Both the position numbers and the translations under genes were made by a program. 57,036 nt of DNA from JAWXCM01 sp034408745 (lineage in GTDB: Bacteria > Acidobacteriota > Terriglobia > Bryobacterales > Bryobacteraceae). This document shows, in pieces, positions 45,325 to 54,193 of this stretch (position 1 is the first letter of the stretch; the number at the start of each line of letters is the position of its first letter). Location: contig JAWXCM010000177.1 in the NCBI GenBank assembly GCA_034408745.1, positions 1 through 57,036 on the forward strand, in the 5' to 3' direction. The notes under the pieces were generated by a model, which saw only the letters and a program-made list of their open reading frames with translations, ran no database searches and was not told the DNA's origin.

Positions 45325-46789
45325 CATCCTGCCGTCCGCGTCGGAATACCTGCGTATCCTGCCGGAAATAATCCTCACGGTCGCCGGTGTGATCGTGATG
45401 CTGCTGGAAGCGATGCGCGATGAGAAGTATGAGAACTCCTCCGCGATTCCCGGCGTTACGTTGTTCGCTCTGGTTGCAGCACTCGTCGGCGCCATTGTGT
45501 CGTTCAGCGACCCGGGCTCCGCATTCCACGGCATGATCATTGTCGACGGCTTTGCCACGTTTTTCCGTGTGCTGGTCATCGGCGTCGGTCTGCTTGTGTT
45601 CTTCATCTCGGGTTCCTATCTGGAGCGCGAGCACGCGCATACCGGCGAATACTGGGGTCTGCTGTTGTTCTCGCTCGTCGGCCAGTCACTGATGGCCGCG
45701 GCGAATGAACTGATGATGATCTTCATCGGCCTCGAGATCTCGTCCATCGCGACGTACATCCTGGCGGGCTACCTGCGTGACGACAAGCGCAACAACGAAT
45801 CGGCGCTGAAGTACTTCCTGCTGGGTTCGTTTGCGACCGCGTTCTTCCTCTATGGCATCGCCTGGATCTACGGCATCACGGGATCCACCAACCTGCTCGA
45901 GATCCGGCGGGTGATCAGCACCGCCTCAGCGGCGCACATTTCAATGACGCTGGTGGGCACCGCGGCGGCGCTCATGTTTGTCGGGTTCGCTTTCAAGATT
46001 TCAGCGGCACCGTTCCAGGTATGGGCACCTGACGTGTATCAGGGCGCCCCCGCTCCTGTCTCCGCGTTCATGTCTGCCGGTCCGAAGGCAGCTGCATTCG
46101 CCATACTGATCCGCGTCTTCCTGACCGCGTTCGAACCCATCGCCTCGCGCTGGGAGCCGGTGTTCTGGGTGTGCGCGCTGCTGACGATGATCGTCGGCAA
46201 CTTTGCCGCACTGGCGCAGACGAATCTCAAGCGGCTGCTCGCCTACAGCTCAATTGCACATGCGGGCTACGTGCTGGTTGCGATCACCGCACACAACGTG
46301 ATCGGTGTGCAGGCCGTGATGTTCTACCTTGCTTCCTATGCGTTCATGAACGTCGGCGCCTTTGCGGTCGTCGCACATGTCGCGCGGAAGGGGGAACGTT
46401 TCCTGCGCATCGAAGACCTGGCGGGTCTTGGCTCCCGTCAGCCCGGGGTGGCTGCGATGCTGACCATCTTCCTGCTGTCCATGATCGGCGTGCCGCTAAC
46501 CGGTGGATTCTTCGGCAAGTTCTATATCTTCAAAGCGGCGCTGGACGCGAACCTGGTATGGCTCACCGTGCTCGGCTTGTTGAACAGCGCGGTCGCCGCG
46601 TATTACTACCTGCGGCTGATCGTGATGATGTACATGCATGAACCGGGGGAGAGCACCGAAGGCCTGCAGCCACTGACCGCTGGAATGTCGGCCGCTATCT
46701 GGATCTCCGCGGCCGCCACAGTCTTCCTCGGTATCTTCCCCGGCTTCGTGCTCGACTTCGCCGGCAAGTCTGCCAACTTCATAAAGTAA
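45314..46789 (+). CDS. nuoN: NADH-quinone oxidoreductase subunit N
   Basis: 491 residues, about 14 membrane helices. Signatures: GLEISSIATYILAGY, AAPFQVWAPDVYQGAPAPVSAFMSAGPKAAAFA (around PDVYQGAPAPVSAFMS) and LLAYSSIAHAGYVLV. It overlaps nuoM by 11 bp and closes the operon. Confidence 0.95.
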   Translation: MPANILPSASEYLRILPEIILTVAGVIVMLLEAMRDEKYENSSAIPGVTLFALVAALVGAIVSFSDPGSAFHGMIIVDGFATFFRVLVIGVGLLVFFISGSYLEREHAHTGEYWGLLLFSLVGQSLMAAANELMMIFIGLEISSIATYILAGYLRDDKRNNESALKYFLLGSFATAFFLYGIAWIYGITGSTNLLEIRRVISTASAAHISMTLVGTAAALMFVGFAFKISAAPFQVWAPDVYQGAPAPVSAFMSAGPKAAAFAILIRVFLTAFEPIASRWEPVFWVCALLTMIVGNFAALAQTNLKRLLAYSSIAHAGYVLVAITAHNVIGVQAVMFYLASYAFMNVGAFAVVAHVARKGERFLRIEDLAGLGSRQPGVAAMLTIFLLSMIGVPLTGGFFGKFYIFKAALDANLVWLTVLGLLNSAVAAYYYLRLIVMMYMHEPGESTEGLQPLTAGMSAAIWISAAATVFLGIFPGFVLDFAGKSANFIK

Positions 46790-46804
46790 CCGGCCTGCCT
46801 TCAG

Positions 46805-47222
46805 CTAAAAGTTGAAGCGCAGTGCAAGCTGGATCTGACGGGGCGTCCGCGCCCCGTTCACCTGGCCGAACGTGCTGGTTGTGATCACCTTGCCCGCTGC
46901 ATCGAACCGGGCCGTGGAATCCACGTTGCTGTACTGTGTGTGATTGAATGCGTTGTAGAACTCTGCCCGGAACTGCAGTTACTTCATGCGCACCCGGTTC
47001 AACCGCGTTGAATGAAAAATCGCCGGAAGCGGGCGTCTGGAAATCACGCGTAATTCCAGTCGCGGTGCGCGTGAGTCGAACAGTTGCGCCGGCAACGGAC
47101 AGACCAGAGCTGTCGGTCACAACACCGGAAATGTTGCCTGTGATGGTTTGGGCCAGTGCCAGAATCCCCGCGGCGGCAATCGCAAGGAAAAACCGAGCGA
47201 TGATATACGGCGTCATTCTCAT
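46805..47222 (-). pseudogene. Internally deleted Oar-type TonB-dependent receptor
   Basis: From the ATG at 47222 (GGGAG upstream) the frame gives a signal peptide and a carboxypeptidase-like domain: ITGNISGVVTDSSGLSVAG...TGITRDFQTPASGDFSF. Just after EPGAHEVTA the reading frame becomes wrong. In another frame from about 46980 the C-terminal barrel of the same family appears: LQFRAEFYNAFNHTQYSNVD, then FGQVNGARTPRQIQLALRFNF and a stop at 46805. So the two ends of a roughly 1,000-residue receptor are joined with the whole middle missing. It is either a genuine deletion pseudogene or an assembly artefact at a repeat. Confidence 0.82.
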
Positions 47223-47368
47223 ACCTGTCTCCCGTTCCAGCCGAGCGAAGTAAAGCAAACAACACACTAATGTGAGGTAAAGCCTGTCACGTTCAGACCG
47301 GCGGTCGACTGCGCAGAAACAGTCCGCCGCCTGAAATGTAAGACCAGCTCCGGTGACTACGAATGCGG

Positions 47369-48052
47369 TTAGAAGTGCTTTCGCAAATCGACGAAGCGGT
47401 CCACGGTAATTAGTTTCCCTGGGCCGCCAGCCAGATTTGTTTTCTCCAGATGCCACGTGCGGTCGTGGGGCACGAACACTGCGTTCAGCCCCGCCGCCAG
47501 CGCCGGATTAATGTCCGATTTCGGCGAGTTCCCGATCATCCACGTGCGCTCGGGATCCAGGTTCCGTTCGATCACAAGCAACGAATATGCTTCCTTGTCC
47601 TTCTCTCCCACAATGGCCGTATGCCCGAACCACAGAGATAATCCAGACCGGTCGATCTTAAGCTTTTGCTCTTCGGGATGGCCCTTGGTGAACAGCGTCA
47701 GGTCATGACGGCTGGCAAGGTACTCCAGTGTTTCAGCGACGCCCTCGATCACTTCCACAGGCTGCTCGATAATCTTTTCGGCAAGCTGGGTGATGCGGTC
47801 GAGATCGCCCGGCGCCACGGTGCGCTCCACCAGATGTTCGTAGCAGACGCACATGTTGCGAGCGAAGTTGCGCGCCCCATAGCCGTTGACCTTGATATTT
47901 GCGAGCTCGATTTCATCGAGGATGGCGCGAACCCCGGCGGGCTTCAGCGTCGAATGGTCCAGAAAGTCGATAAACGTATCGAATGCCTGCTCAAAGTAAA
48001 TGTTATTCTCCCAAAGTGTGTCATCGGCATCGATAATCAGGTTCTGTCTCAT
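47369..48052 (-). CDS. HAD-superfamily hydrolase
   Basis: 227 residues from the ATG at 48052, which overlaps the stop of the upstream gene (ATGA). HAD motifs: I, LIIDADDTLWENN (nucleophile Asp and following Asp); II, LTLFTKGH (Thr); III, a Lys in KLKIDRSG; IV, WMIGNSPKSDINPALAAG (Asp). A C1-type helical cap lies between. It is a small phosphatase with unknown substrate. Co-transcription with the Lon-N-domain gene is clear. Confidence 0.88.
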   Translation of the reverse strand: MRQNLIIDADDTLWENNIYFEQAFDTFIDFLDHSTLKPAGVRAILDEIELANIKVNGYGARNFARNMCVCYEHLVERTVAPGDLDRITQLAEKIIEQPVEVIEGVAETLEYLASRHDLTLFTKGHPEEQKLKIDRSGLSLWFGHTAIVGEKDKEAYSLLVIERNLDPERTWMIGNSPKSDINPALAAGLNAVFVPHDRTWHLEKTNLAGGPGKLITVDRFVDLRKHF

Positions 48053-48693
48053 TCCGAATCTTTCTCTCCGATTTTCGTCATACCGTGCCCATTCCTGGGC
48101 GCCACCTTGTGGGCGTGAGTGGTACGGCGGACGCGGGCTATATACTCCGGCAGAAAAGCGTTGATGTGCCGCAGACGTTCGGTTTCCGAACGCATTGCGA
48201 GCACCGCCTGGCGCAATGACAGGTCTGTGATGAACCATGCCACTCGAAAACTGAGCTGCTTGTCCCGGTGGTCGGGAACCACGATGTCCTCAGAACCCCC
48301 GGCGTTTCGAAGCGCGTTCAGTCCGGCGATCGCCATCGCTTTCATTTCGGCGGATGGCTCCGGGTCATCTTCGTTATCATCGAAGAACTGTACGGAAGCG
48401 CGAAGAAAATCCTTCTCCTCATCCAGCATCATGATCTCAAAGCGGCGGTGCCCTCGGACCACAATGTCCATGCGACCGTCATCGTATCGCTCCAGCACTT
48501 TCTCCACAACCACTGAGCAGCCGATATTCAGAACGCCGCGCTCTCCGGCCTGCACGATCCCGAACTCAGTATTGGCTGCAATGGCTTCACCCACCATCTC
48601 CTTGTACCGCTCTTCGAAGATGTGGAGAGGCATCGGAGTACCGGGAAGCATGACAACCTTCAGCGGGAAAAGAGGCAGCAGTGCGTCGGACAT
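48049..48693 (-). CDS. Lon N-terminal (substrate-binding) domain protein
   Basis: 214 residues: LLPLFPLKVVMLPGTPMPLHIFEERYKEMV is the start of a Lon_N (LAN) domain, followed by EFGIVQAG and RRFEIMML. There is no AAA+ or protease domain, so this is a stand-alone substrate-binding module, a family widespread in bacteria with unclear function. Divergent from the SDR gene at 48782 with an 88-bp gap. Confidence 0.88.
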   Translation of the reverse strand: MSDALLPLFPLKVVMLPGTPMPLHIFEERYKEMVGEAIAANTEFGIVQAGERGVLNIGCSVVVEKVLERYDDGRMDIVVRGHRRFEIMMLDEEKDFLRASVQFFDDNEDDPEPSAEMKAMAIAGLNALRNAGGSEDIVVPDHRDKQLSFRVAWFITDLSLRQAVLAMRSETERLRHINAFLPEYIARVRRTTHAHKVAPRNGHGMTKIGEKDSE

Positions 48694-48781
48694 GTTTTCA
48701 TTATCGGGGGACCCCAGGCCGAATTACCGCGAAGCGCCGCTCATACGGTACGATGTTGCTTTCGCGAAGCTCACGCCGCCG

Positions 48782-49585
48782 ATGCAAACCGAGGGCAAGG
48801 TCATTCTGATTACGGGTGCTTCCGAAGGTATCGGCGCTGCCTGCGCACGCCTCTTCAGGGCCCGCGGCGCGCGGATTTGCCTCACAGCCCGGTCTGAGGA
48901 CAAGCTGCGGACACTGGCTGGCCCGCGCGATCTGGTTATCCCCGCAAACCTCACTGAGCCGGGGGCGCCGGCGCGCATCGTCGAGACGGCACTTTCACAC
49001 TTCGGCACAATCGATGTATTGATCAACAATGCAGGTGCGGGCCTCTACACACCAGCGCACAGCGGCACAGATGCCGATGCGCGCCGTCTGTTTGATCTCA
49101 ACGTGTTCGCGCCGCTGGATCTCATTAGAAATGTGGCACCGCACATGAAACGCCGCGGGTCAGGGTCCGTCGTCAACATCAGTTCGATAGCGGGCATGGT
49201 GGCACTGCCATGGTTTACGATGTATTCGGCGACCAAAGCCGCAATGATTTCCATGACCAACGGTCTTCGCATCGAACTGCGAAATTCGGGAATCCACTGC
49301 ATGACGGTATGTCCAGGCTACGTGCGCACGAACTTTCAGCACAACCTGCTTGCCGGAACCGTGCCACCGGCGCTCGGGCCGATGAAACAACGCTGGTCAA
49401 TCAGCGCGGACCAGTGCGCGGTGGCTGTCCTCCGTGGCATCGACCGGCAGGCGCGCACCGTGGTGACCCCTGCAAGCGGATGGCTTCTGGTTGCAGCTGC
49501 CTCGATGTTTCCCCGGCTTGTCGACCGTCAACTGGAATCGATCTGGCTCAGAGAGTCGCGCCAGTCAGAGGAATCCCAGCCATGA
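48782..49585 (+). CDS. Short-chain dehydrogenase/reductase
   Basis: 267 residues from the ATG at 48782. Classical SDR motifs: VILITGASEGIGAACA (TGxxxGIG), LINNAGAG (NNAG), SVVNISSIAGM (catalytic Ser) and YSATKAAM (YxxxK). The residue after the first strand region (LTARSEDKL) favours NADP(H). Substrate unknown. The stop overlaps the shikimate-kinase start as ATGA at 49582. Confidence 0.93.
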   Translation: MQTEGKVILITGASEGIGAACARLFRARGARICLTARSEDKLRTLAGPRDLVIPANLTEPGAPARIVETALSHFGTIDVLINNAGAGLYTPAHSGTDADARRLFDLNVFAPLDLIRNVAPHMKRRGSGSVVNISSIAGMVALPWFTMYSATKAAMISMTNGLRIELRNSGIHCMTVCPGYVRTNFQHNLLAGTVPPALGPMKQRWSISADQCAVAVLRGIDRQARTVVTPASGWLLVAAASMFPRLVDRQLESIWLRESRQSEESQP

Positions 49586-50112
49586 ATCTGAAGCTGAAGC
49601 GAACGCCTGGCATCTATCTTGTCGGCTTCATGGGCTGCGGCAAATCTACGATTGGCCGTATGTATTCGGAAGAAATTGGCTGGCGTTTCAGCGACCTTGA
49701 CGACGACATCGAGATCTCCCAGAAAACCACCATCACGGAACTCTTCACCACGCTCGGTGAGGCGGAGTTTCGTCGTATTGAGAGTGAGGCAATACACCGC
49801 CGTGTGCAGTCGATCCGGCGGGGTTCGCCGACGGTGCTTTCGCTCGGTGGCGGAGCCTTCACTCGCGAAGAGAACATTGAAGTTCTCACCGACAATGGTG
49901 TGACGGTCTGGATCAACACCGACTTTCAGGTGATGCAGCACCGCGTTGCCATGGCCGACCACCGTCCGCTGGCTCGAGACCCGAAGCGATTCCGCGAGCT
50001 GTATGAGCAGCGCCTCGCGTATTACCGGCGGGCTGAGTATCGCGTCGATGTTCCGGAAGGAGAATCGAGAGCCGCGGTACGCCAGCTGGTCGAGCTCTGC
50101 CTGCTGGACTAA
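49582..50112 (+). CDS. aroK: Shikimate kinase
   Basis: 176 residues from the ATG at 49582. Walker A is FMGCGKSTIGR, followed by FSDLDDDIE (shikimate-binding Asp), EAEFRRIE (Arg), LSLGGGAF and RPLARDP in the lid. It phosphorylates shikimate in chorismate and aromatic amino-acid synthesis. No other aro genes lie nearby. Some bacterial SKI-like proteins have different substrates, so the assignment is strong but not absolute. Confidence 0.9.
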   Translation: MNLKLKRTPGIYLVGFMGCGKSTIGRMYSEEIGWRFSDLDDDIEISQKTTITELFTTLGEAEFRRIESEAIHRRVQSIRRGSPTVLSLGGGAFTREENIEVLTDNGVTVWINTDFQVMQHRVAMADHRPLARDPKRFRELYEQRLAYYRRAEYRVDVPEGESRAAVRQLVELCLLD

Positions 50113-50119
50113 TCTACTC

Positions 50120-51439
50120 ATGGAATCCACCCTCCGCGAACACGCACTCCGAATCTTCGACGCCGGGCTTAGGGCGGCTGACCCCAGGACAGGCATTCTC
50201 CGCGCCATGCAGCGCGAGGGCGACACACTGCGTGTCCAGGACAGCGTGTACCACCTCGGGCAATATCGGCGCGTGCTTTGTGTGGGAGCCGGCAAAGCGA
50301 GTGCGAATATGGCAACCGCTGTGGAGCACCTGCTCGGAGATCGCATCGCCGATGGCCTCATCAACACAAAATACGGTCATCTGGCAGACCTCCACAAGGT
50401 CCGCCTGAATGAGTGTGGTCATCCTGTGCCTGACGAAGCAGGCGTCAAAGGAGCGTCGGAGATTGCGCGAATGCTGGATGACGCCGACGAACACGACCTC
50501 GTCCTGGTGCTGGTATCCGGTGGCGGATCGGCCTTGCTGCCGCTTCCGGTGGACGGCGTGACTCTGGCCGACAAGCAGGCCACCACATCGCTGCTGTTGT
50601 CCTGCGGGGCCAACATTCATGAGATCAACGCCGTTCGCAAGCACCTGTCCGCGATTAAGGGCGGGCAGATGGCGGCGCGGGCATTTCCGGCCACGGTCGT
50701 TTCACTGATCCTCTCCGATGTGGTCGGTGACGATCTGGACGTCATTGCTTCGGGAATCACGGCGCCGGACCGGAGCACATTTGCCGACGCACTGGCGGTG
50801 CTCGACAAGTACGAGCTGAGGGCAAGAGTTCCCGGTGCGGTTCGATCCCGGCTGGAGCAGGGGGGGCGTGAGACGCCCAAACACGGTGACCCGGTGTTCG
50901 AAAAGACGCGCAACGTGATTGTTGGCAGCAACCGGCTCGCACTGGAAGCAGCAGCTGAGGAGGCGCGGGCGCTCGGCTATCAAACGCTGGTGCTGGCAAG
51001 CACCATTGAGGGAGAAGCTCGGGAGATTGCAGCTGTGCACGCGGCCATCGCGCGCGAGATCGTCATGTCATCGCAGCCGGTACCCTCTCCAGCGTGTGTG
51101 CTGTCGGGTGGCGAGCCAACTGTTACCCTGCGCGGCTCGGGAAAAGGCGGCCGTAACCAGGAGTTCGCACTCGCCGCCGCAGTTCGCATGGCCGGGCTGC
51201 CGGACTGCGTGGTGCTGAGTGGTGGAACCGACGGTTCAGACGGACCGACCGATGCGGCCGGAGCGGTGGCTTCAGGATCAACAGTGGCTGACGCGACTCG
51301 CAGGGGGCTCTCAGCACGGGACGCGCTGGACCGGAATGACTCATGGACGTTTTTCGATGCGATGGGAGGACTGATTCGCACCGGGCCCACCGGGACGAAT
51401 GTGGCGGACCTGCAGCTCATTCTGGTGGGGAGAAAATAG
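50120..51439 (+). CDS. Glycerate 2-kinase, DUF4147 (GckA/TtuD) family
   Basis: 439 residues from the ATG at 50120, 7 bp after aroK. Family signatures: RVLCVGAGKASANMA, NECGHPVPDEAGVKGA, VLVSGGGSALLPLP, INAVRKHLSAIKGGQMA, SLILSDVVGDDLDVIASG and the C-terminal GGRNQEFAL with SGGTDGSDGPTDAAGA. It phosphorylates D-glycerate to 2-phosphoglycerate, linking glyoxylate or tartrate breakdown to glycolysis. The SDR upstream could supply glycerate by reducing tartronate semialdehyde or hydroxypyruvate, but that is inference. Confidence 0.9.
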   Translation: MESTLREHALRIFDAGLRAADPRTGILRAMQREGDTLRVQDSVYHLGQYRRVLCVGAGKASANMATAVEHLLGDRIADGLINTKYGHLADLHKVRLNECGHPVPDEAGVKGASEIARMLDDADEHDLVLVLVSGGGSALLPLPVDGVTLADKQATTSLLLSCGANIHEINAVRKHLSAIKGGQMAARAFPATVVSLILSDVVGDDLDVIASGITAPDRSTFADALAVLDKYELRARVPGAVRSRLEQGGRETPKHGDPVFEKTRNVIVGSNRLALEAAAEEARALGYQTLVLASTIEGEAREIAAVHAAIAREIVMSSQPVPSPACVLSGGEPTVTLRGSGKGGRNQEFALAAAVRMAGLPDCVVLSGGTDGSDGPTDAAGAVASGSTVADATRRGLSARDALDRNDSWTFFDAMGGLIRTGPTGTNVADLQLILVGRK

Positions 51440-51441
51440 AG

Positions 51442-51471
51442 AGCGCCGACCCTCTTCTAAAGGGCCGCGCT
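51442..51471. terminator. Imperfect hairpin between convergent genes
   Basis: AGCGC at 51442-51446 pairs with GCGCT at 51467-51471, with an inner CCCT/AGGG pairing. No T-tract follows on either strand, so it is at best a weak terminator. Confidence 0.3.
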
Positions 51472-51494
51472 TACGAGGAACTCGACTCCTGTGC

Positions 51495-52118
51495 TTAGCT
51501 GACGCGGCGACGGCGTAAAAACGCAGCCAAACCGAGCAGGCTGGCGCCAAGGATTCCCATCGTACCGGGCTCAGGAACTGCCGCCGTAGCCGCCGGAACG
51601 GCCACGTCCTGGGTTTCGGCGGTTTCAACATCGTCGGTTGTGCCCACTGTGCCACCGTTGTTCAGGAATTGCGCCGACAGGTTAGCCGAGCCGTTGACGT
51701 CCGTGGAAACCGGCGACTCCAGGTCAAATATGAGGTCGGGGAAGCCAGTAAATGCCGGACCGACCAAATCTGGACCTGTACGGATAATCTGAACGTTTGC
51801 AATGAAAGGGCTGTCGTTCGGATTCTGTGCTGGCGGCAGCGTTGACGGCAGGGGACCCGTCGGGAGCGTCACGCCCACATCCCAGCCGAGAGCCAGCGAG
51901 AAGTTTGAACTTAGCAACTCTCCGAAATCGTATATTACAAAGTAATCTCCGTGGCGCACAGTCGTTTCGTCAGTTATGTCGATATCGTAAGTAAAGACGG
52001 TGCCACCGGTGGGACCGCCGTTCGGCGTACCGGGACTAACAAGGGTAACAAGAATAGACGAGTGGCTAAGAGTCAAACTCAGCAGGAAACATCCAGCCAA
52101 ACCGAGCGTTCGCTTCAT
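51495..52118 (-). CDS. PEP-CTERM sorting-signal protein
   Basis: 207 residues from the ATG at 52118 (GGAGGA upstream). Signal peptide MKRTLGLAGCFLLSLTLSHS. The middle is beta-rich with many Thr, Asp and Asn residues, without a recognised domain. The C-terminus is a textbook PEP-CTERM signal: AVPEPGTMGILGASLLGLAAFLR and an arginine cluster. It converges on the glycerate-kinase gene. A 16-bp perfect dyad lies 22 bp upstream. Confidence 0.85.
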   Translation of the reverse strand: MKRTLGLAGCFLLSLTLSHSSILVTLVSPGTPNGGPTGGTVFTYDIDITDETTVRHGDYFVIYDFGELLSSNFSLALGWDVGVTLPTGPLPSTLPPAQNPNDSPFIANVQIIRTGPDLVGPAFTGFPDLIFDLESPVSTDVNGSANLSAQFLNNGGTVGTTDDVETAETQDVAVPAATAAVPEPGTMGILGASLLGLAAFLRRRRVS

Positions 52119-52140
52119 CAACCAGTCCTCCGGGCGGGCA

Positions 52141-52156
52141 AATACAAACCTGTATT
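52141..52156. promoter_or_regulatory. 16-bp dyad upstream of PEP-CTERM gene
   Basis: AATACA and TGTATT form perfect 6-bp inverted arms around AACC at 52141-52156, 22 bp upstream of the PEP-CTERM start and between two divergent genes. The form suits a dimeric repressor or activator site. No regulator is identified. Confidence 0.35.
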
Positions 52157-52259
52157 CACCACTACGATGATACTGTGTTATTTAGAACTATTAAGTGTGT
52201 AACCGTAGAACGGATACTCTCAAGCCATCAACCAGGAAGTTACATTTAACGGACGGATA

Positions 52260-53177
52260 GTGAAAGCACAGGACATAATCGTCAGCGTCGGAGATAACGG
52301 CGTTCGTCTGGACGTCTGGCTTACCTCCCGGTTACCAGGGTTGTCGAGATCGCGGCTCCAGACGTGGATTCGTCATGGAAAAGTCTCGGTGAATGGTACT
52401 AAGGCCCGACCGTCTCTTACCCTTCGGGAGGGAGACCGTATCGAGGTGGAGCCCGAACCCCTGCCGTCCCTGCGCGCCGAGGCAGAGGAGATTCCTCTTG
52501 ACGTCCTGTATATAGACGACGACGTTATCGTCGTGAACAAGGCCGCAGGCATGGTGGTTCACGCTGGTGCCGGGAACCACTCAGGCACTTTGGTAAACGC
52601 GTTGCTTCACCGATTCGGTCAGCTGTCAAACGTCAGCGGGGAGGACCGCCCTGGAATCGTCCATCGCATCGACCGCGAGACCAGCGGTGTTTTGGTTGTG
52701 GCCCGGCATGACGCCGCGCACCGGTCCCTCGCTGAGCAGTTCGCCTCGCGCGAGGTCCAGAAGCAGTACATTGCGCTTGTGCAGGGTAAGACCAAAACCG
52801 ACAGCGGCCAGATCGAGAGTTTGATTGAACGCGATCCGGTTCGCCGCGTTCGTATGACCACGCGCACGGGGCGGGGACGCACTGCGAACACGTGGTGGAC
52901 CGTCCGACAGCGGTTCGAACGGTTCACGCTTCTCGACGTACGGATTGGCACCGGACGCACTCACCAGATCCGGGTCCATATGTCGAGCGTCGGGCATGCG
53001 GTAGCGGGGGACACATTGTATGGGGCCGCGCCCGGTCCGCTCGATCGCTTCTTCCTCCACGCCGCCAGACTGACATTTCGGCAGCCCTCGACGGGGCAGC
53101 CTGTTACCGTTGAAGCACCCCTGCCGCCGGAACTTCAGGAATGGCTGCGCCAGATGGGTAACGGTTCGGTAAAATAG
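52260..53177 (+). CDS. RluA/RluD-family rRNA pseudouridine synthase
   Basis: 305 residues from a GTG start at 52260. An N-terminal S4 RNA-binding domain (RLDVWLTSRLPGLSRSRLQTW...VSVNG) precedes the catalytic domain with VVVNKAAGMVVHAG and GIVHRIDRETSG, the HRxDxxTSG motif with catalytic Asp, and later VRIGTGRTHQIRVHM. It resembles RluD, which modifies 23S rRNA helix 69, but family members overlap in specificity. The VWA gene follows 20 bp downstream. Confidence 0.9.
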   Translation: MKAQDIIVSVGDNGVRLDVWLTSRLPGLSRSRLQTWIRHGKVSVNGTKARPSLTLREGDRIEVEPEPLPSLRAEAEEIPLDVLYIDDDVIVVNKAAGMVVHAGAGNHSGTLVNALLHRFGQLSNVSGEDRPGIVHRIDRETSGVLVVARHDAAHRSLAEQFASREVQKQYIALVQGKTKTDSGQIESLIERDPVRRVRMTTRTGRGRTANTWWTVRQRFERFTLLDVRIGTGRTHQIRVHMSSVGHAVAGDTLYGAAPGPLDRFFLHAARLTFRQPSTGQPVTVEAPLPPELQEWLRQMGNGSVK

Positions 53178-53197
53178 GCTGCAAGGATTTCCCCACC

Positions 53198-54151
53198 ATG
53201 AAGAAGCAGTTCGCGACCGCGGCGGTTGTTGCTTTTCTCGCCGTTTGCCTCTGGGCCGCCGATCCGAAAGCGGCGCAACAGCCTTCCGCGTCAGCAACGC
53301 CAGTACAACAGCGGGCCGAAGATCCTATTACGCTCGATGTGAACCGCGTAAACATGCTCTTTGCCGTTTCGGACAAAAAGGGTCGCTTTATCACCAACCT
53401 GACGAAGGAAGACTTCGAGGTGACGGAGGAGAAGAAGCCGCAGGAGATCGTGGAGTTTGCCGCTGAATCCGACCTGCCGCTGCGCCTGGCGGTAGTCATC
53501 GACAGCAGCAACAGCATCCGCGACCGGTTTCGGTTCCAGCAGGAAGCGGCGGTGGAGTTTATCAACAGCGTGGTACGTCCCCAGGACCTCGCAGCCGTAA
53601 TCAGTTTCGATACGGGCCCGGAACTCGTATCCGATTTGACCAACGACACGGCGAAGCTGGCAAAAGCGGTCCGGGATCTCCGCCCAGGCGGCGGGACAGC
53701 GTTCTACGATGCGGTGTACTTTGCGTGCAAAGAGAAGCTGATGCTGGATCAGCCCCGCCACAAGTTCCGCCGGGCCCTGATCGTGCTCAGCGACGGCGAC
53801 GACAACCAGAGCCGGTATACTCGCGACCAGGCGCTTGAGATGGCGCAAAAAGCCGACGTTGTGATCTATGGAATCTCCACCAATATTTCCGGCATTCAAA
53901 GTGACGGCGACAAGGTGCTGAAGTACATGGCGTCGGAGACGGGCGGGTTGACGTTCTTCCCGTTCAAAGTGCAGGATCTGTCCCAGAGCTTTGAAAACAT
54001 CGCCAACGAACTGCGGCACCAGTACAGTCTGCTCTACCGGCCAAACCCACCCAAGAGCGACGGTTTGTTCCATGGGGTGAATATCCGCACGAAGAACCGC
54101 AAGGACCTGGTGGTCCGGGCTCGCAAGGGGTACTACGCTCCCAAAATGTAG
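53198..54151 (+). CDS. Exported VWA domain protein
   Basis: 317 residues. The leader MKKQFATAAVVAFLAVCLWA is a signal peptide. A region with KGRFITNLTKEDFEVTEEKKPQEI precedes a von Willebrand A domain: VVIDSSNSI (DxSxS of the metal site), GGGTAFYDAV (Thr) and VLSDGDDN (Asp). All metal-site residues are present. The C-terminal HQYSLLYRPNPP and VRARKGYYAP tail is frequent in Acidobacterial VWA proteins. It probably mediates Mg-dependent contacts at the cell surface. Confidence 0.88.
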   Translation: MKKQFATAAVVAFLAVCLWAADPKAAQQPSASATPVQQRAEDPITLDVNRVNMLFAVSDKKGRFITNLTKEDFEVTEEKKPQEIVEFAAESDLPLRLAVVIDSSNSIRDRFRFQQEAAVEFINSVVRPQDLAAVISFDTGPELVSDLTNDTAKLAKAVRDLRPGGGTAFYDAVYFACKEKLMLDQPRHKFRRALIVLSDGDDNQSRYTRDQALEMAQKADVVIYGISTNISGIQSDGDKVLKYMASETGGLTFFPFKVQDLSQSFENIANELRHQYSLLYRPNPPKSDGLFHGVNIRTKNRKDLVVRARKGYYAPKM

Positions 54152-54176
54152 TAGTGAAGATTTGGCGAAAGTCGTC

Positions 54177-54182
54177 TATAAT
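54177..54182 (+). promoter_or_regulatory. -10-like box (TATAAT) just upstream of recA copy 2
   Basis: A consensus TATAAT ends 11 bp before the ATG at 54194. No convincing -35 or ribosome site is present, so the mRNA would have a very short leader. It would let recA copy 2 be transcribed separately from the VWA gene. Confidence 0.4.
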
Positions 54183-54193
54183 TAGAGTTCTTT

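Noticed and set aside
46973..46978. CTGCAG (PstI site) at the pseudogene junction as a sign of cloning artefact
   Set aside because: A 6-bp site is common in this GC-rich sequence; it alone proves nothing, so only read-level evidence could decide.
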